Of a stretch of DNA of 64,000 nucleotides, positions 17,805 through 26,177 are shown piece after piece. The position numbers were made by a program, and so were the translations under genes. Each line of letters starts with the position of its first letter. The first letter of the stretch is position 1. The stretch is from JAUIET01 sp039111475 (GTDB taxonomy: Bacteria; Pseudomonadota; Gammaproteobacteria; Pseudomonadales; JAUIET01), in contig JBCCIP010000023.1 of assembly GCA_039111475.1 (NCBI GenBank), positions 24,684 through 88,683 on the forward strand, written 5' to 3'. Under the pieces are notes generated by a model. That model ran no database searches and had not been told where the DNA came from. It saw nothing but the letters and a program-made list of their open reading frames with translations.

Positions 17805-18778
17805 TCGTTTGCCTCAACGAGTTTCTTTTCAGCCAACACGCTCGCTATCGCAGCCGCGTTGATAATATCGTCAGTACTGCACCCACGAGACAGATCCAGC
17901 CAAGGTTTTGCCAGGCCTTGAAGAATTGGGCCTGTCGCCGTGGCTCCGCCAAGCCGCTGGGCTAATTTGTAGCCGATGTTTGCTGAATTCAGGTCTGGAA
18001 AAATAAGTACGTTTGCCGATCCAGCTACGCTCGAGTCTGCGGCCTTCGCCTTGGCAACATCCGAAATAATGGCCGCATCCAGTTGCAGTTCGCCGTCAAT
18101 GATCAATTCTGGTTGACACTGCCGCACAATTGCCAGGGCGTCACGCACGGGTTCAATGGTTCTGTGTTGTGCAGAGCCCAAGGTGGAAAACGACAGCAGC
18201 GCAACCTTTGCCGTGTCACCGGTGAGCGCTTCATGACTGGCAGCACTGTCGATAGCGATCTGCGCTAGCTGTTCAGCATCGGGCTGAGGGTTTACCGCGC
18301 AGTCGCCAAATGTCATTTGCCGGAATGCATGGTCAATGAGAAAAACACTGGAAACCAGAGAGGAATTGGCATCAAGGCCAATGCCGCGCAAGCACGCCCT
18401 GAGTACCTTGGCAGTGGACTCAACGGCACCGGCAATCCCGGCGTCGGCATAGCCGATCTTGACCAACACTGCCGCTAGCAATAGTGGGTCTGTTAGTTGA
18501 GATCTCGCCTCGTCTTCGCTAAGACCCTTGTGGCGCTGGCTTTTAGCGAAACTCTTAGCAGCCTGATCCAACAAACTAGCCGAATCATTTCGCTCGCTAA
18601 ACGATTCAAGCTCAATGCCGCTAATCGGTGCCATCGGAATCGGTTCGCACAAACCTAGCCGATCTATTTCCTTTATTGCTTCGCGGACGCGCTGATCAGA
18701 ATACTCGGTGAAAATAATGCGTTTCTTCAGCGATGATGAGCGCTGGCGCAATTGGCTTAGCAATGCTGAGTCAGGCAT
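17801..18778 (-). CDS. pta: phosphate acetyltransferase (PTA/PTB family)
   Basis: 325-residue single-domain phosphotransacetylase, the short form without the N-terminal DRTGG and AAA-like domains. Family blocks: KRIIFTEYSDQRVREA near the start, DCAVNPQPDAEQLAQIAI, VALLSFSTLGSAQH, DGELQLDAAI and the late VLIFPDLNSANIGYKLAQRLGGA. It interconverts acetyl-CoA and acetyl phosphate in the cytoplasm. No acetate kinase is adjacent, which fits a role alongside an Xsc-type enzyme (candidate at 5406) rather than acetate overflow. It is co-translated with the Tat aminotransferase. Confidence 0.92.
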   Translation of the reverse strand: MPDSALLSQLRQRSSSLKKRIIFTEYSDQRVREAIKEIDRLGLCEPIPMAPISGIELESFSERNDSASLLDQAAKSFAKSQRHKGLSEDEARSQLTDPLLLAAVLVKIGYADAGIAGAVESTAKVLRACLRGIGLDANSSLVSSVFLIDHAFRQMTFGDCAVNPQPDAEQLAQIAIDSAASHEALTGDTAKVALLSFSTLGSAQHRTIEPVRDALAIVRQCQPELIIDGELQLDAAIISDVAKAKAADSSVAGSANVLIFPDLNSANIGYKLAQRLGGATATGPILQGLAKPWLDLSRGCSTDDIINAAAIASVLAEKKLVEANE

Positions 18779-18787
18779 AAAAACGGC

Positions 18788-19315
18788 TTATTCGTAAACG
18801 TGCTTCGGATGTAAACGCTTATAATCAAGGTGATGTTCACTAAGCTTATCGCCATTACGCATCACTATATACCCGTCGATTGAATTGGCGCTTCTGCGGT
18901 AAAAACTGATGCCGGAAAAATGCAGTTCATTGTCTTTTTTAGCGACCAACCGAAAATTCACATAATCTTGTTTGTCTTCCCAGGCATGAAATGCAGCACT
19001 AAAGTGTTTTACTTTCAGGCTTAAAGCCCCTTCCTGGATTTCCAGTACTAATATTTCGTAAAAGTCGATTCCCGAATCATCAAACAATTTGAACGTACCA
19101 ACCATGGTAGCTGCCGAGGGCGGACTCCAGACTGCCTCAAACTGTTTGCCAAAAGCTGTTCCCTCCCAGGAACCGATCAACCATTCCGCATCTTTCAATG
19201 ATGCTGCCGGTCGCTGCTCGCCCTCACTTAAACCAAAGGTATGTTCTGTTCGTGGTGTGGCCGCGAATAATGTGCTGCATAAACACATGCCAATGCACAT
19301 TAAAAAGTACCGCAA
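18788..19315 (-). CDS. secreted DUF6265-like protein
   Basis: About 175 residues with a cleavable N-terminal signal (MRYFLMCIGMCLCSTLFA). I use a TTG at 19315 because a GGGGAGG ribosome site ends 5 nt before it; the ATG at 19333 has no site and puts the Shine-Dalgarno inside the gene. The mature part has WLIGSWEGTAFGKQFEAVWSP, which looks like the lipocalin-like DUF6265 domain, with an alternating-strand pattern to the end. Probably periplasmic. Ten nt precede the pta start, so it may lead that operon. Function unknown. Confidence 0.78.
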   Translation of the reverse strand: MRYFLMCIGMCLCSTLFAATPRTEHTFGLSEGEQRPAASLKDAEWLIGSWEGTAFGKQFEAVWSPPSAATMVGTFKLFDDSGIDFYEILVLEIQEGALSLKVKHFSAAFHAWEDKQDYVNFRLVAKKDNELHFSGISFYRRSANSIDGYIVMRNGDKLSEHHLDYKRLHPKHVYE

Positions 19316-19467
19316 GTTGACCTCCCCGCACATTTAAATCGGGCGTTTATTCAGAGTTGTTGCCTAGCCTACAGCAGCAGGGTTGCTGAGGAAAGTCTTG
19401 CATTTGCGACACTTTCCCTGCCACCTCGTTATGCGGTATTGTGACAAGGAGTGAGAGACGGAAAGAT

Positions 19468-21555
19468 ATGAATCCAAGGTATGAGGCGTTATTTGAGCCG
19501 ATAAAAATAGGCCCGGTGACAGCGCCGAATCGTTTTTACCAGGTGCCACACGCCAGTGGGATGACTGAGTCCAATCCACGTGTGCGTGCCGCTTTTCGCG
19601 CAACTAAAGCGGAAGGGGGGTGGGGCGTTGTGTGTACTGGTGCCGTCTCAACACACCCGTCGTCAGACGACAGCCCTTTGCCATTCGCACGCTTATGGGA
19701 TGAAAACGATGTGCGTTCGCATGCGTTAACAACGGATGCCGTGCATGAGCATGGCGCACTGGCAGGCGTGGAGCTCTGGCATGGTGGTGCGGCGGCTATG
19801 AATCGAACGTCCAGAATCAGTCCCTATTCTCCATCCGGTATTCCCTGGGCTGCGACGCACATCGGGTTCATGGGTCTGCAAAAGCCCCGGGTTATGGACA
19901 AGAAGGACATTCAGGACGTCATACGATGGCAGGTGGCAGCGGCACTACGAGCGCGGTCGGCGGGCTTCGATATCGCTTATATTTATGCAGGAATGGGTTA
20001 TCTTGGGTATCAATTCCTAATGCCTGAAACCAATCAACGAACCGACGAATATGGCGGAAGTGTCGCGAATCGAACGCGTTTTGTTCGAGAGCTGATTGAA
20101 GCAACGAAAGCAGCAGTCGGCGATACCTGCGGTGTGGCCTTGCGCATCAGTCTGGAAGAGTTGCGCAGCCGGCCCAGCGACAATTATGAATCGCAAGCTC
20201 ATGAAGTTGTTAGCTTGCTTAGCGATGTTCCTGACCTATGGGATGTGAAAATGGACTCCAGTCCTACAGATTGTGGCGCGTCGCGCTTTCGGCCGGAAGG
20301 AGCTCATGAGCCAGTGATCGACTTCGTTAAAAATTGCACTGATGTGCCTGTGGTTGGCGTTGGGCGATTTACGTCACCGGATGCCATGGTTTCGCAATTA
20401 AACCGTGGCGTGCTTGATTTAGTAGGGGCCGCCAGACCCTCGATAGCGGACCCATTTCTACCGAACAAAATCGCCGAAGGCAGGGAGGATGATATTCGCG
20501 AGTGCATAGGCTGCAACATCTGCATTGCCTCCTGGCACGATGGCGTTCCAATCCGCTGCACGCAAAACGCGACCATAGGTGAAGAGTGGCGCAAAGGATG
20601 GCATCCCGAGAAGGTGAGTAAGTCTGCAGTACGTGAGTCCTTGCTTGTTGTTGGCGGCGGTCCGGCCGGTATGGAGGCCGCACTGATTGCGGCGCGGCGC
20701 GGCTTCGAGGTCATGCTAGCAGAATCGGCAACTGAATTTGGCGGCCGAGTAAACTTTGAATCTCGGTTACCTGGTCTGGCCAGCTGGGGAAGAGTGACTG
20801 ATTACCGCATGAACGCATTGCAGCAAATGCCAAATGTGCAGCTATTCCCAGCGAATAGATTGCAGGTGGATGATGTGATAGAAATTGGTGCAAAAAACGT
20901 CGCTATTGCGACGGGGGCATCGTGGACTCGCCACTTATATTCTTCGCTTGAGTTGCCGGTGAACGAACTTACCGGTCCGCAGGTCTATACACCCGATGAT
21001 CTAGCCGCTGGTCATTGGCCACAAGCTGGACCGGTGTTGGTGTTCGATTTTGACAATTATTACCTGGGTGGCGTTTGCGCGGAGGCGCTTAGTTCGCGCG
21101 GCCTTGAGGTGCAGTACGCGACACCGGCGGGGCATGCATCGGCCTGGACGATCATGACCAATGAACAACCCTATGTGCATCAGGCACTTGCCAACAAGGG
21201 CATTGGATTGAGCACGCTGACTTTGCTGGATTCTTTTGACGGAAAGCAAGCCGTACTTAGTGATTTATTCTCTTCTGAAACGCGTTCAATCGAGGCGTCA
21301 GCCGTGGTCATCGTGGGCATAAGACTACCCAAAGACGATTTGTATCAGCAGTTGCTGGAAAGAGAGGCTGACTGCGCTGCGTCGGGTATTTATGCCTTGC
21401 AGCGTATTGGCGACGCCAGAGCCCCGGGTGCCATTGCTCATGCGGTATATGCTGGGCACGAGTACGCTCGTGAGCTGGCTGAGTCTGATCAAGCGCTGTA
21501 CATCCGTGATCTTCCTATTACAGAGCACGCGCCTGGGCCGGCAAGTGTTAATTGA
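19468..21555 (+). CDS. trimethylamine/dimethylamine dehydrogenase-like iron-sulfur flavoprotein
   Basis: About 695 residues in the order FMN TIM barrel (1-340), [4Fe-4S] site (Cys346, 349, 352, 364) and FAD/NAD-type dinucleotide domains (VVGGGPAGMEAA). Sequence closely follows trimethylamine dehydrogenase as I remember it: EPIKIGP, NRFYQVPH, VKAEGGW-like, GVELWHGGA, ARPSIADPFLP, CIGCNICIASW. The position of the cysteine that links FMN in TMADH is Ala29 here, so flavin is probably not covalent. The aromatic bowl is also changed (EYC replaced by GAV; the Trp of AEW absent) and the YGAH catalytic His is replaced (YAGM). It probably oxidatively dealkylates another amine. Followed at 48 nt by nhaC. 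The ATG at 19468 is preferred over upstream codons. Confidence 0.9.
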   Translation: MNPRYEALFEPIKIGPVTAPNRFYQVPHASGMTESNPRVRAAFRATKAEGGWGVVCTGAVSTHPSSDDSPLPFARLWDENDVRSHALTTDAVHEHGALAGVELWHGGAAAMNRTSRISPYSPSGIPWAATHIGFMGLQKPRVMDKKDIQDVIRWQVAAALRARSAGFDIAYIYAGMGYLGYQFLMPETNQRTDEYGGSVANRTRFVRELIEATKAAVGDTCGVALRISLEELRSRPSDNYESQAHEVVSLLSDVPDLWDVKMDSSPTDCGASRFRPEGAHEPVIDFVKNCTDVPVVGVGRFTSPDAMVSQLNRGVLDLVGAARPSIADPFLPNKIAEGREDDIRECIGCNICIASWHDGVPIRCTQNATIGEEWRKGWHPEKVSKSAVRESLLVVGGGPAGMEAALIAARRGFEVMLAESATEFGGRVNFESRLPGLASWGRVTDYRMNALQQMPNVQLFPANRLQVDDVIEIGAKNVAIATGASWTRHLYSSLELPVNELTGPQVYTPDDLAAGHWPQAGPVLVFDFDNYYLGGVCAEALSSRGLEVQYATPAGHASAWTIMTNEQPYVHQALANKGIGLSTLTLLDSFDGKQAVLSDLFSSETRSIEASAVVIVGIRLPKDDLYQQLLEREADCAASGIYALQRIGDARAPGAIAHAVYAGHEYARELAESDQALYIRDLPITEHAPGPASVN

Positions 21556-21603
21556 GCCGCGGCTGGTATACTCCGTACTTGTCTAATTAAGCCGCGAGAC
21601 AAA

Positions 21604-23517
21604 ATGCGAAAGAATAACTATAACTGGCTGCTGCTATTGCTGCTGTTTCCGACCTACCTGCAAGCTGAATCGAGTGCTATTCGGTTTGAGCTGGAAGCCC
21701 CCGAAATTGTGCACAGCGGTGAAGAGTTCACTGTATCGATCAAGCCCGAGAAAATTACCCCTGCTCAGGCACGAGGTGCCAGCGTAAGCCTTCGGCACGG
21801 ATCTGCGTCAGCGCCGACGACGGTTGTGCAGTTGTCGGCGGAAGATGCAACCGATGCTACCTATGTCGTTGAAAGCGGCGGGGACGCAATACTGATCGCC
21901 GAGCTAAGTGGTGGGGCTGCAGTATCTGCGCAAGTGAGAGCAATACCGGGTTGGCTTTCTCTGGTGCCACCATTGATCGCCATTGGTTTGGCACTGTGGC
22001 TCAAGACCGTAATTCCATCCCTTTTCCTGGGCTTGTGGGCTGGTGTGATGATTCAGAATGGCTTTACGGTGTCTTCGTTTTTCAGTTCCGCGCTGGAGGC
22101 GTTCTCAGTTCGTATTCATGGAGTAATGACCGACCCTGACCATGTCTCGATTATTTTATTCAGTTGCATGATAGGCGGCCTCGTTAGCATTATTTCGCGC
22201 AACGGCGGCATGCTGGGAGTGATAAACGTAGTCATTCAGTGGGCTAATACGGCAAGGCGTGGACAGCTTTCTGTGTGGTTTCTGGGCTTATGCATATTCT
22301 TTGATGATTATACGAATACGATGGTGGTTGGAAACTCAGTAAGATCAGTCACTGACAAGCTTAAGATATCGCGCCAAAAACTCGCTTACCTGGTAGATTC
22401 TACCGCCGCTCCGGTCGCCTGTGTTGCAGTGATGACCACCTGGATAGGTTATGAAGTCAGTTTGATTGATGCCGCCAGTGCCAAATTGGAGGGCTTCAAT
22501 GAGTCTGCCTACACGGTATTTCTAAGTTCACTTGCTTACAGCTTTTATCCGTTCCTGGCCATTTTCTTTGTCTATTTAGTGGCATCCAGTGGGCGTGATT
22601 ACGGGCCAATGCTGAAGGCTGAACGAGCGAGTTTTCATAATGATGGCCCGCCGCTAGGTGCTGCGAACAAGAATAGCTCTCACGACGCCTTAAACCCTAA
22701 TGTGGGGGCTGATTTACCAACACGTGCGCTAAATGCGGTGCTGCCGATTTTGGTGTTGGTAGTGAGTTGTATCGCTGGCCTGTATGTGACCGGTGATGGC
22801 GACAGTATTCGTGACATTATGAGCACGGCTGATGCGTATAAATCACTCATGTGGAGTTCCTTTGCAGCAGTAGCGGCTGCAATGGTGCTTACGATTACTC
22901 AGCGTTTGCTAACACTTGAAGAAGTGGTGGAGGCCTGGACGCAGGGAGCGTTGATCATGGTGGCACCGATGATCATTCTTATTCTCGCGTGGGCATTGTC
23001 CGACGTAACCAGCATATTGCATACGGCAGATTACCTGGTGCGACTGGGCGGAGACAGTCTGACGCCAGCCAGCATTCCCGCCTGGACGTTTGTTTTGTCC
23101 GCCGCGGCTGCCTTCGCGACGGGTTCCAGTTGGGGCGTAATGGCTATTGTACTGCCATTGATATTACCGGTTGCCTGGGCGGTTCTTGGTGCCGACGGCG
23201 CTGTGCCTGCCGATAGCATGCACATCATCTATTCTAGTGTTGCCTGCGTGCTTGCAGGATCGGTGTGGGGTGATCATTGCTCGCCAATTTCGGATACCAC
23301 GGTTTTATCGTCAATGGCATCTGGTTGCGATCACATAGAGCATGTGCGAACGCAAATTCCTTATGCGATGACAGTGGGTGGCGTCGCGCTGTTTGGCGGC
23401 ATCATCCCATCTGCTCTAGGAGTACCGTGGTGGCTTGCAATGGCCTTGTGTGCAATTGCATTGGTGCTGATTCTACGTTTCTTTGGCAAGCCCGCGCATG
23501 AGTCGTCGCAAGCGTAG
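21604..23517 (+). CDS. NhaC-family Na+/H+ antiporter with N-terminal extracytoplasmic domain
   Basis: 637 residues. A signal-like hydrophobic start (NWLLLLLLFPTYLQA) precedes about 90 residues of Ig-like strand-rich sequence (RFELEAPEIVHSGEEFTVSI), then a 10-12-helix transporter from about residue 117 (LSLVPPLIAIGLALWLKTVIPSLFLG). FFDDYTNTMVVGNSVR and SVWGDHCSPISDTTVLSS are signatures of the NhaC superfamily. The extra domain is absent from ordinary NhaC. Members are also known to move organic substrates, and the setting between amine enzymes makes that plausible. Its 3' end overlaps the mttB-like start by 20 nt. Confidence 0.9.
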   Translation: MRKNNYNWLLLLLLFPTYLQAESSAIRFELEAPEIVHSGEEFTVSIKPEKITPAQARGASVSLRHGSASAPTTVVQLSAEDATDATYVVESGGDAILIAELSGGAAVSAQVRAIPGWLSLVPPLIAIGLALWLKTVIPSLFLGLWAGVMIQNGFTVSSFFSSALEAFSVRIHGVMTDPDHVSIILFSCMIGGLVSIISRNGGMLGVINVVIQWANTARRGQLSVWFLGLCIFFDDYTNTMVVGNSVRSVTDKLKISRQKLAYLVDSTAAPVACVAVMTTWIGYEVSLIDAASAKLEGFNESAYTVFLSSLAYSFYPFLAIFFVYLVASSGRDYGPMLKAERASFHNDGPPLGAANKNSSHDALNPNVGADLPTRALNAVLPILVLVVSCIAGLYVTGDGDSIRDIMSTADAYKSLMWSSFAAVAAAMVLTITQRLLTLEEVVEAWTQGALIMVAPMIILILAWALSDVTSILHTADYLVRLGGDSLTPASIPAWTFVLSAAAAFATGSSWGVMAIVLPLILPVAWAVLGADGAVPADSMHIIYSSVACVLAGSVWGDHCSPISDTTVLSSMASGCDHIEHVRTQIPYAMTVGGVALFGGIIPSALGVPWWLAMALCAIALVLILRFFGKPAHESSQA

Positions 23518-25015
23518 GCCCACTCGCGCCAGAGGTGCCATCGAGCAGTTGCCTTGGCAGCAGCCAGTCAATACATTTACAGCATTAGAAGTTCTTTCAG
23601 CTGATCAGGTTGATCACATTATCAATTCAGCCTTGATGGTGCTTGAGCAGAAAGGCATGCGCTTTTTGCACGCCGGTAGCAGAGCATTGTTACGCGAGCA
23701 TGGCGCCGATGTTAATGAGTCCTCGCAGATGGTCCGCTTTCCAGCGGAGCTGGTGCGACACAATGTCGCTTTGGCCCCGTCTTCTTTTGCGCTTCGTGCA
23801 CGCAATCCTGAGCATAATTTATGCTTGGGTGGCCAGCATATGATTTTTGCCGCCGTAGGTGGCCCGGCATTTTGCAGCGATCTTGATAACGGCAGGCGTA
23901 CCGGAAGCTATGAAGACCTGTGCAATTATTTTCGCTTGATACAGAGTCTGAATATACTGCATCAAGAAGGCGGCATGGCGTTTGAGCCCATGGATTTGCC
24001 CGCTGATACGCGGCATCTTGATACTCATCTAGCACAGTACCGACTGCTTGATAAAAATGCCCAGGCTTATCCATTAGGGCATGATCGCACAATAGATGGC
24101 ATTGAAATGGCCTGTATCGCGCTGGATGTGACTCGCGATCAGTTGCGCGAAACTCCAGCGGTGCTTGGCATCATCAATACCAATTCGCCAATGCAGCTTG
24201 ATAGGCCAATGACAGAGGCCATTTTGGAGTTATCGGCCGCAGGTCAGGTTAGTTGTATCACACCGTTTACTCTGGCCGGCTCCATGAGTCCGGCCACTTT
24301 GGCCGGTACTTTGGTGCAACAAACCACGGAAGTTCTGGCGGCCGCCACCTTGGCACAAATACACAGTCCTGGTGCGCCAATAATGTATGGCGCATTTGCA
24401 TCCAACGTTGATATGAAGAGTGGCGCGCCTGCGCTTGGTACGCCGGAATACACTAAAGCGACGCTGGCCAGCGGGCAGATAGCGCGTCGATTGGGCTTAC
24501 CGTTTCGATCCAGCAATACCACTGTCTCTAATAGTGTTGATGCGCAGGCGGCCTATGAAAGCCAAATGTCGCTATGGGGCGCGATAATGGGGCATGCCCA
24601 CTTGGTCAATCATGCCGCCGGCTGGTTGGAAGGTGGTTTAACCGCGTCTTTTGAAAAGCTGATACTGGATGCTGAGATGCTGCAAATGATGGTAGCTGCC
24701 ATGCAACCCATAGAAACCCATGATGATCAAATGGCATTGGAATCGATTATGGAGGTGGAACCAGGAGGCCATCATTTCGGTACCGCACACACCATGGAGC
24801 GTTACGACACCGCGTTTTACACACCTCTTATGTCTGACCGGCAGAATTTCGAAAACTGGCAGGAAGCCGGGTCAATTGATTCAACCTCGCGGGCCAATCA
24901 GATTTGGAAGCAGTTGCTGCAAGAGTATGAACAGCCTCCATTAGACCAAGCAATCGATGAAGCGTTGGTGGCGTATGTTGAGACGCGCAAGGAGTACTAT
25001 GCAAGACAATCCTGA
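23498..25015 (+). CDS. MttB-superfamily (non-pyrrolysine) methyltransferase
   Basis: About 505 residues of the trimethylamine methyltransferase superfamily: basic start (MSRRKRRPTRARG), HAGSRALLREHGADV, FAAVGGPAFCSDLDNGRRTGSYED, GIINTNSPMQLD, PFTLAGSMSPATLAG, HAAGWLEGGL and a late EVEPGGHHFGTAHTMERY. The frame has no internal TAG, so it is a non-pyrrolysine member; characterised ones demethylate glycine betaine, carnitine or proline betaine onto a corrinoid protein. No corrinoid protein or reactivase is present in the window. It overlaps nhaC upstream by 20 nt and the Rieske gene downstream by 17 nt. Start at 23498; an in-frame ATG at 23483 is possible. Confidence 0.9.
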   Translation: MSRRKRRPTRARGAIEQLPWQQPVNTFTALEVLSADQVDHIINSALMVLEQKGMRFLHAGSRALLREHGADVNESSQMVRFPAELVRHNVALAPSSFALRARNPEHNLCLGGQHMIFAAVGGPAFCSDLDNGRRTGSYEDLCNYFRLIQSLNILHQEGGMAFEPMDLPADTRHLDTHLAQYRLLDKNAQAYPLGHDRTIDGIEMACIALDVTRDQLRETPAVLGIINTNSPMQLDRPMTEAILELSAAGQVSCITPFTLAGSMSPATLAGTLVQQTTEVLAAATLAQIHSPGAPIMYGAFASNVDMKSGAPALGTPEYTKATLASGQIARRLGLPFRSSNTTVSNSVDAQAAYESQMSLWGAIMGHAHLVNHAAGWLEGGLTASFEKLILDAEMLQMMVAAMQPIETHDDQMALESIMEVEPGGHHFGTAHTMERYDTAFYTPLMSDRQNFENWQEAGSIDSTSRANQIWKQLLQEYEQPPLDQAIDEALVAYVETRKEYYARQS

Positions 25016-26177
25016 CTATCCTGGGCTGCGTTCGCATACTAGTACTTTGCCCGCCCGCTGGTACCTGGACGCTGATCAGTATGAAAAAGAACTAAACTCC
25101 ATTTGGTATCGTCACTGGCAATACGTATGCCGTGCGGAGGACCTTGGCGCGCCAGGAGACTATCAAACAGTAGCGATTGGAACACAAAATGTGATTGTTT
25201 TGCGCGATGAGGATGGCAATCTTCAAGCGTATTTCAACACCTGTAGACACAGAGGTTCAGTGCTGCTGACTGAACCCTCAGGAAAACTCGGTAAGGTCAG
25301 CAGAATACTTTGTCCGTACCATCGTTGGGCCTATTCGTCCAAAGGAGATCTGCTGGCGACCGGTTCGGGAACACCTCCCGCAGGCTTTGACATCACTGAT
25401 CACGGTTTGTATTCAGTGGCAATCCAGGAATGGTGTGGATTCGTTTTTATTAATTTGGATGCAGAAAGCCCGGTTGCCTTAACTGACGCCTTCGATGAAT
25501 ATTCAGTGCCTCTGGACAATTGGCCGCTGAATGAATTGCGTCGCGGCGATTCGTTTGAAACCGTAGTGAATTGCAACTGGAAATTGTTTTGGGAAAATTT
25601 TAACGAGTGTTTGCACTGCCCAAACTTACACCCCGATTTATGCAAAGTGGTGCCCATATACAAGCGCGGGATTATGGAAGCGTTTGACGATCCTGATTGG
25701 CAAGCAGGCAGTAGCGAAAACCCAGCGCTAGTGGGAGGTATTGCTGAACACGCTGAGACTTGGGCGTGGGAAGGACGTTCTACAAACCACCACTTCAGCA
25801 AGCTGACAGTGCAGGAGCGTAAAGTAGGGCATAACTACGTTGTACTATTGCCGTCGATGTTTATCGTGGCACACGTAGATCACGTGCGCAGCGTTCAACT
25901 ACTGCCGCTTTCAGCTGATAAAACTCATTTGCGAGCAGACTGGTTTTTTCCTCAAGCCGCGCTGGATGACGAAACGCTGGATATCGCGCATTTTACGTCG
26001 TTCGCAAAACAGGTGATTGATGAAGACGGCCGCGCCGCCGAGCTTAATCAACAGGGGCTGGCAAATCGCGCTCATCGCCAGGGCACGCTAATGGCCGAAG
26101 AATACGACGTGCATCGCTTTCAACTGTGGGTTAAACAGTGCTTGCAGTCACATACAGCATCTCAAGCCCCAAAGTAG
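24999..26177 (+). CDS. Rieske oxygenase, GbcA/stachydrine-demethylase-like
   Basis: 392 residues. Rieske cluster ligands are CRHRG and CPYHRW. The mononuclear iron site is in NWKLFWENFNECLHCPNLHP, the pattern I associate with quaternary-amine oxygenases such as glycine betaine monooxygenase GbcA and stachydrine demethylase. It would hydroxylate an N-methyl group, releasing formaldehyde. The start ATG at 24999 has AAGGAG; it lies inside the last codons of the mttB-like gene. No GbcB-type reductase is adjacent. Its last 47 nt overlap the 3' end of the convergent agmatinase gene. Confidence 0.92.
   Translation: MQDNPDYPGLRSHTSTLPARWYLDADQYEKELNSIWYRHWQYVCRAEDLGAPGDYQTVAIGTQNVIVLRDEDGNLQAYFNTCRHRGSVLLTEPSGKLGKVSRILCPYHRWAYSSKGDLLATGSGTPPAGFDITDHGLYSVAIQEWCGFVFINLDAESPVALTDAFDEYSVPLDNWPLNELRRGDSFETVVNCNWKLFWENFNECLHCPNLHPDLCKVVPIYKRGIMEAFDDPDWQAGSSENPALVGGIAEHAETWAWEGRSTNHHFSKLTVQERKVGHNYVVLLPSMFIVAHVDHVRSVQLLPLSADKTHLRADWFFPQAALDDETLDIAHFTSFAKQVIDEDGRAAELNQQGLANRAHRQGTLMAEEYDVHRFQLWVKQCLQSHTASQAPK

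Noticed and set aside
23498..25015. Pyrrolysine-type MttB
   Set aside because: The frame contains no internal TAG to be decoded; it is a non-pyrrolysine family member.
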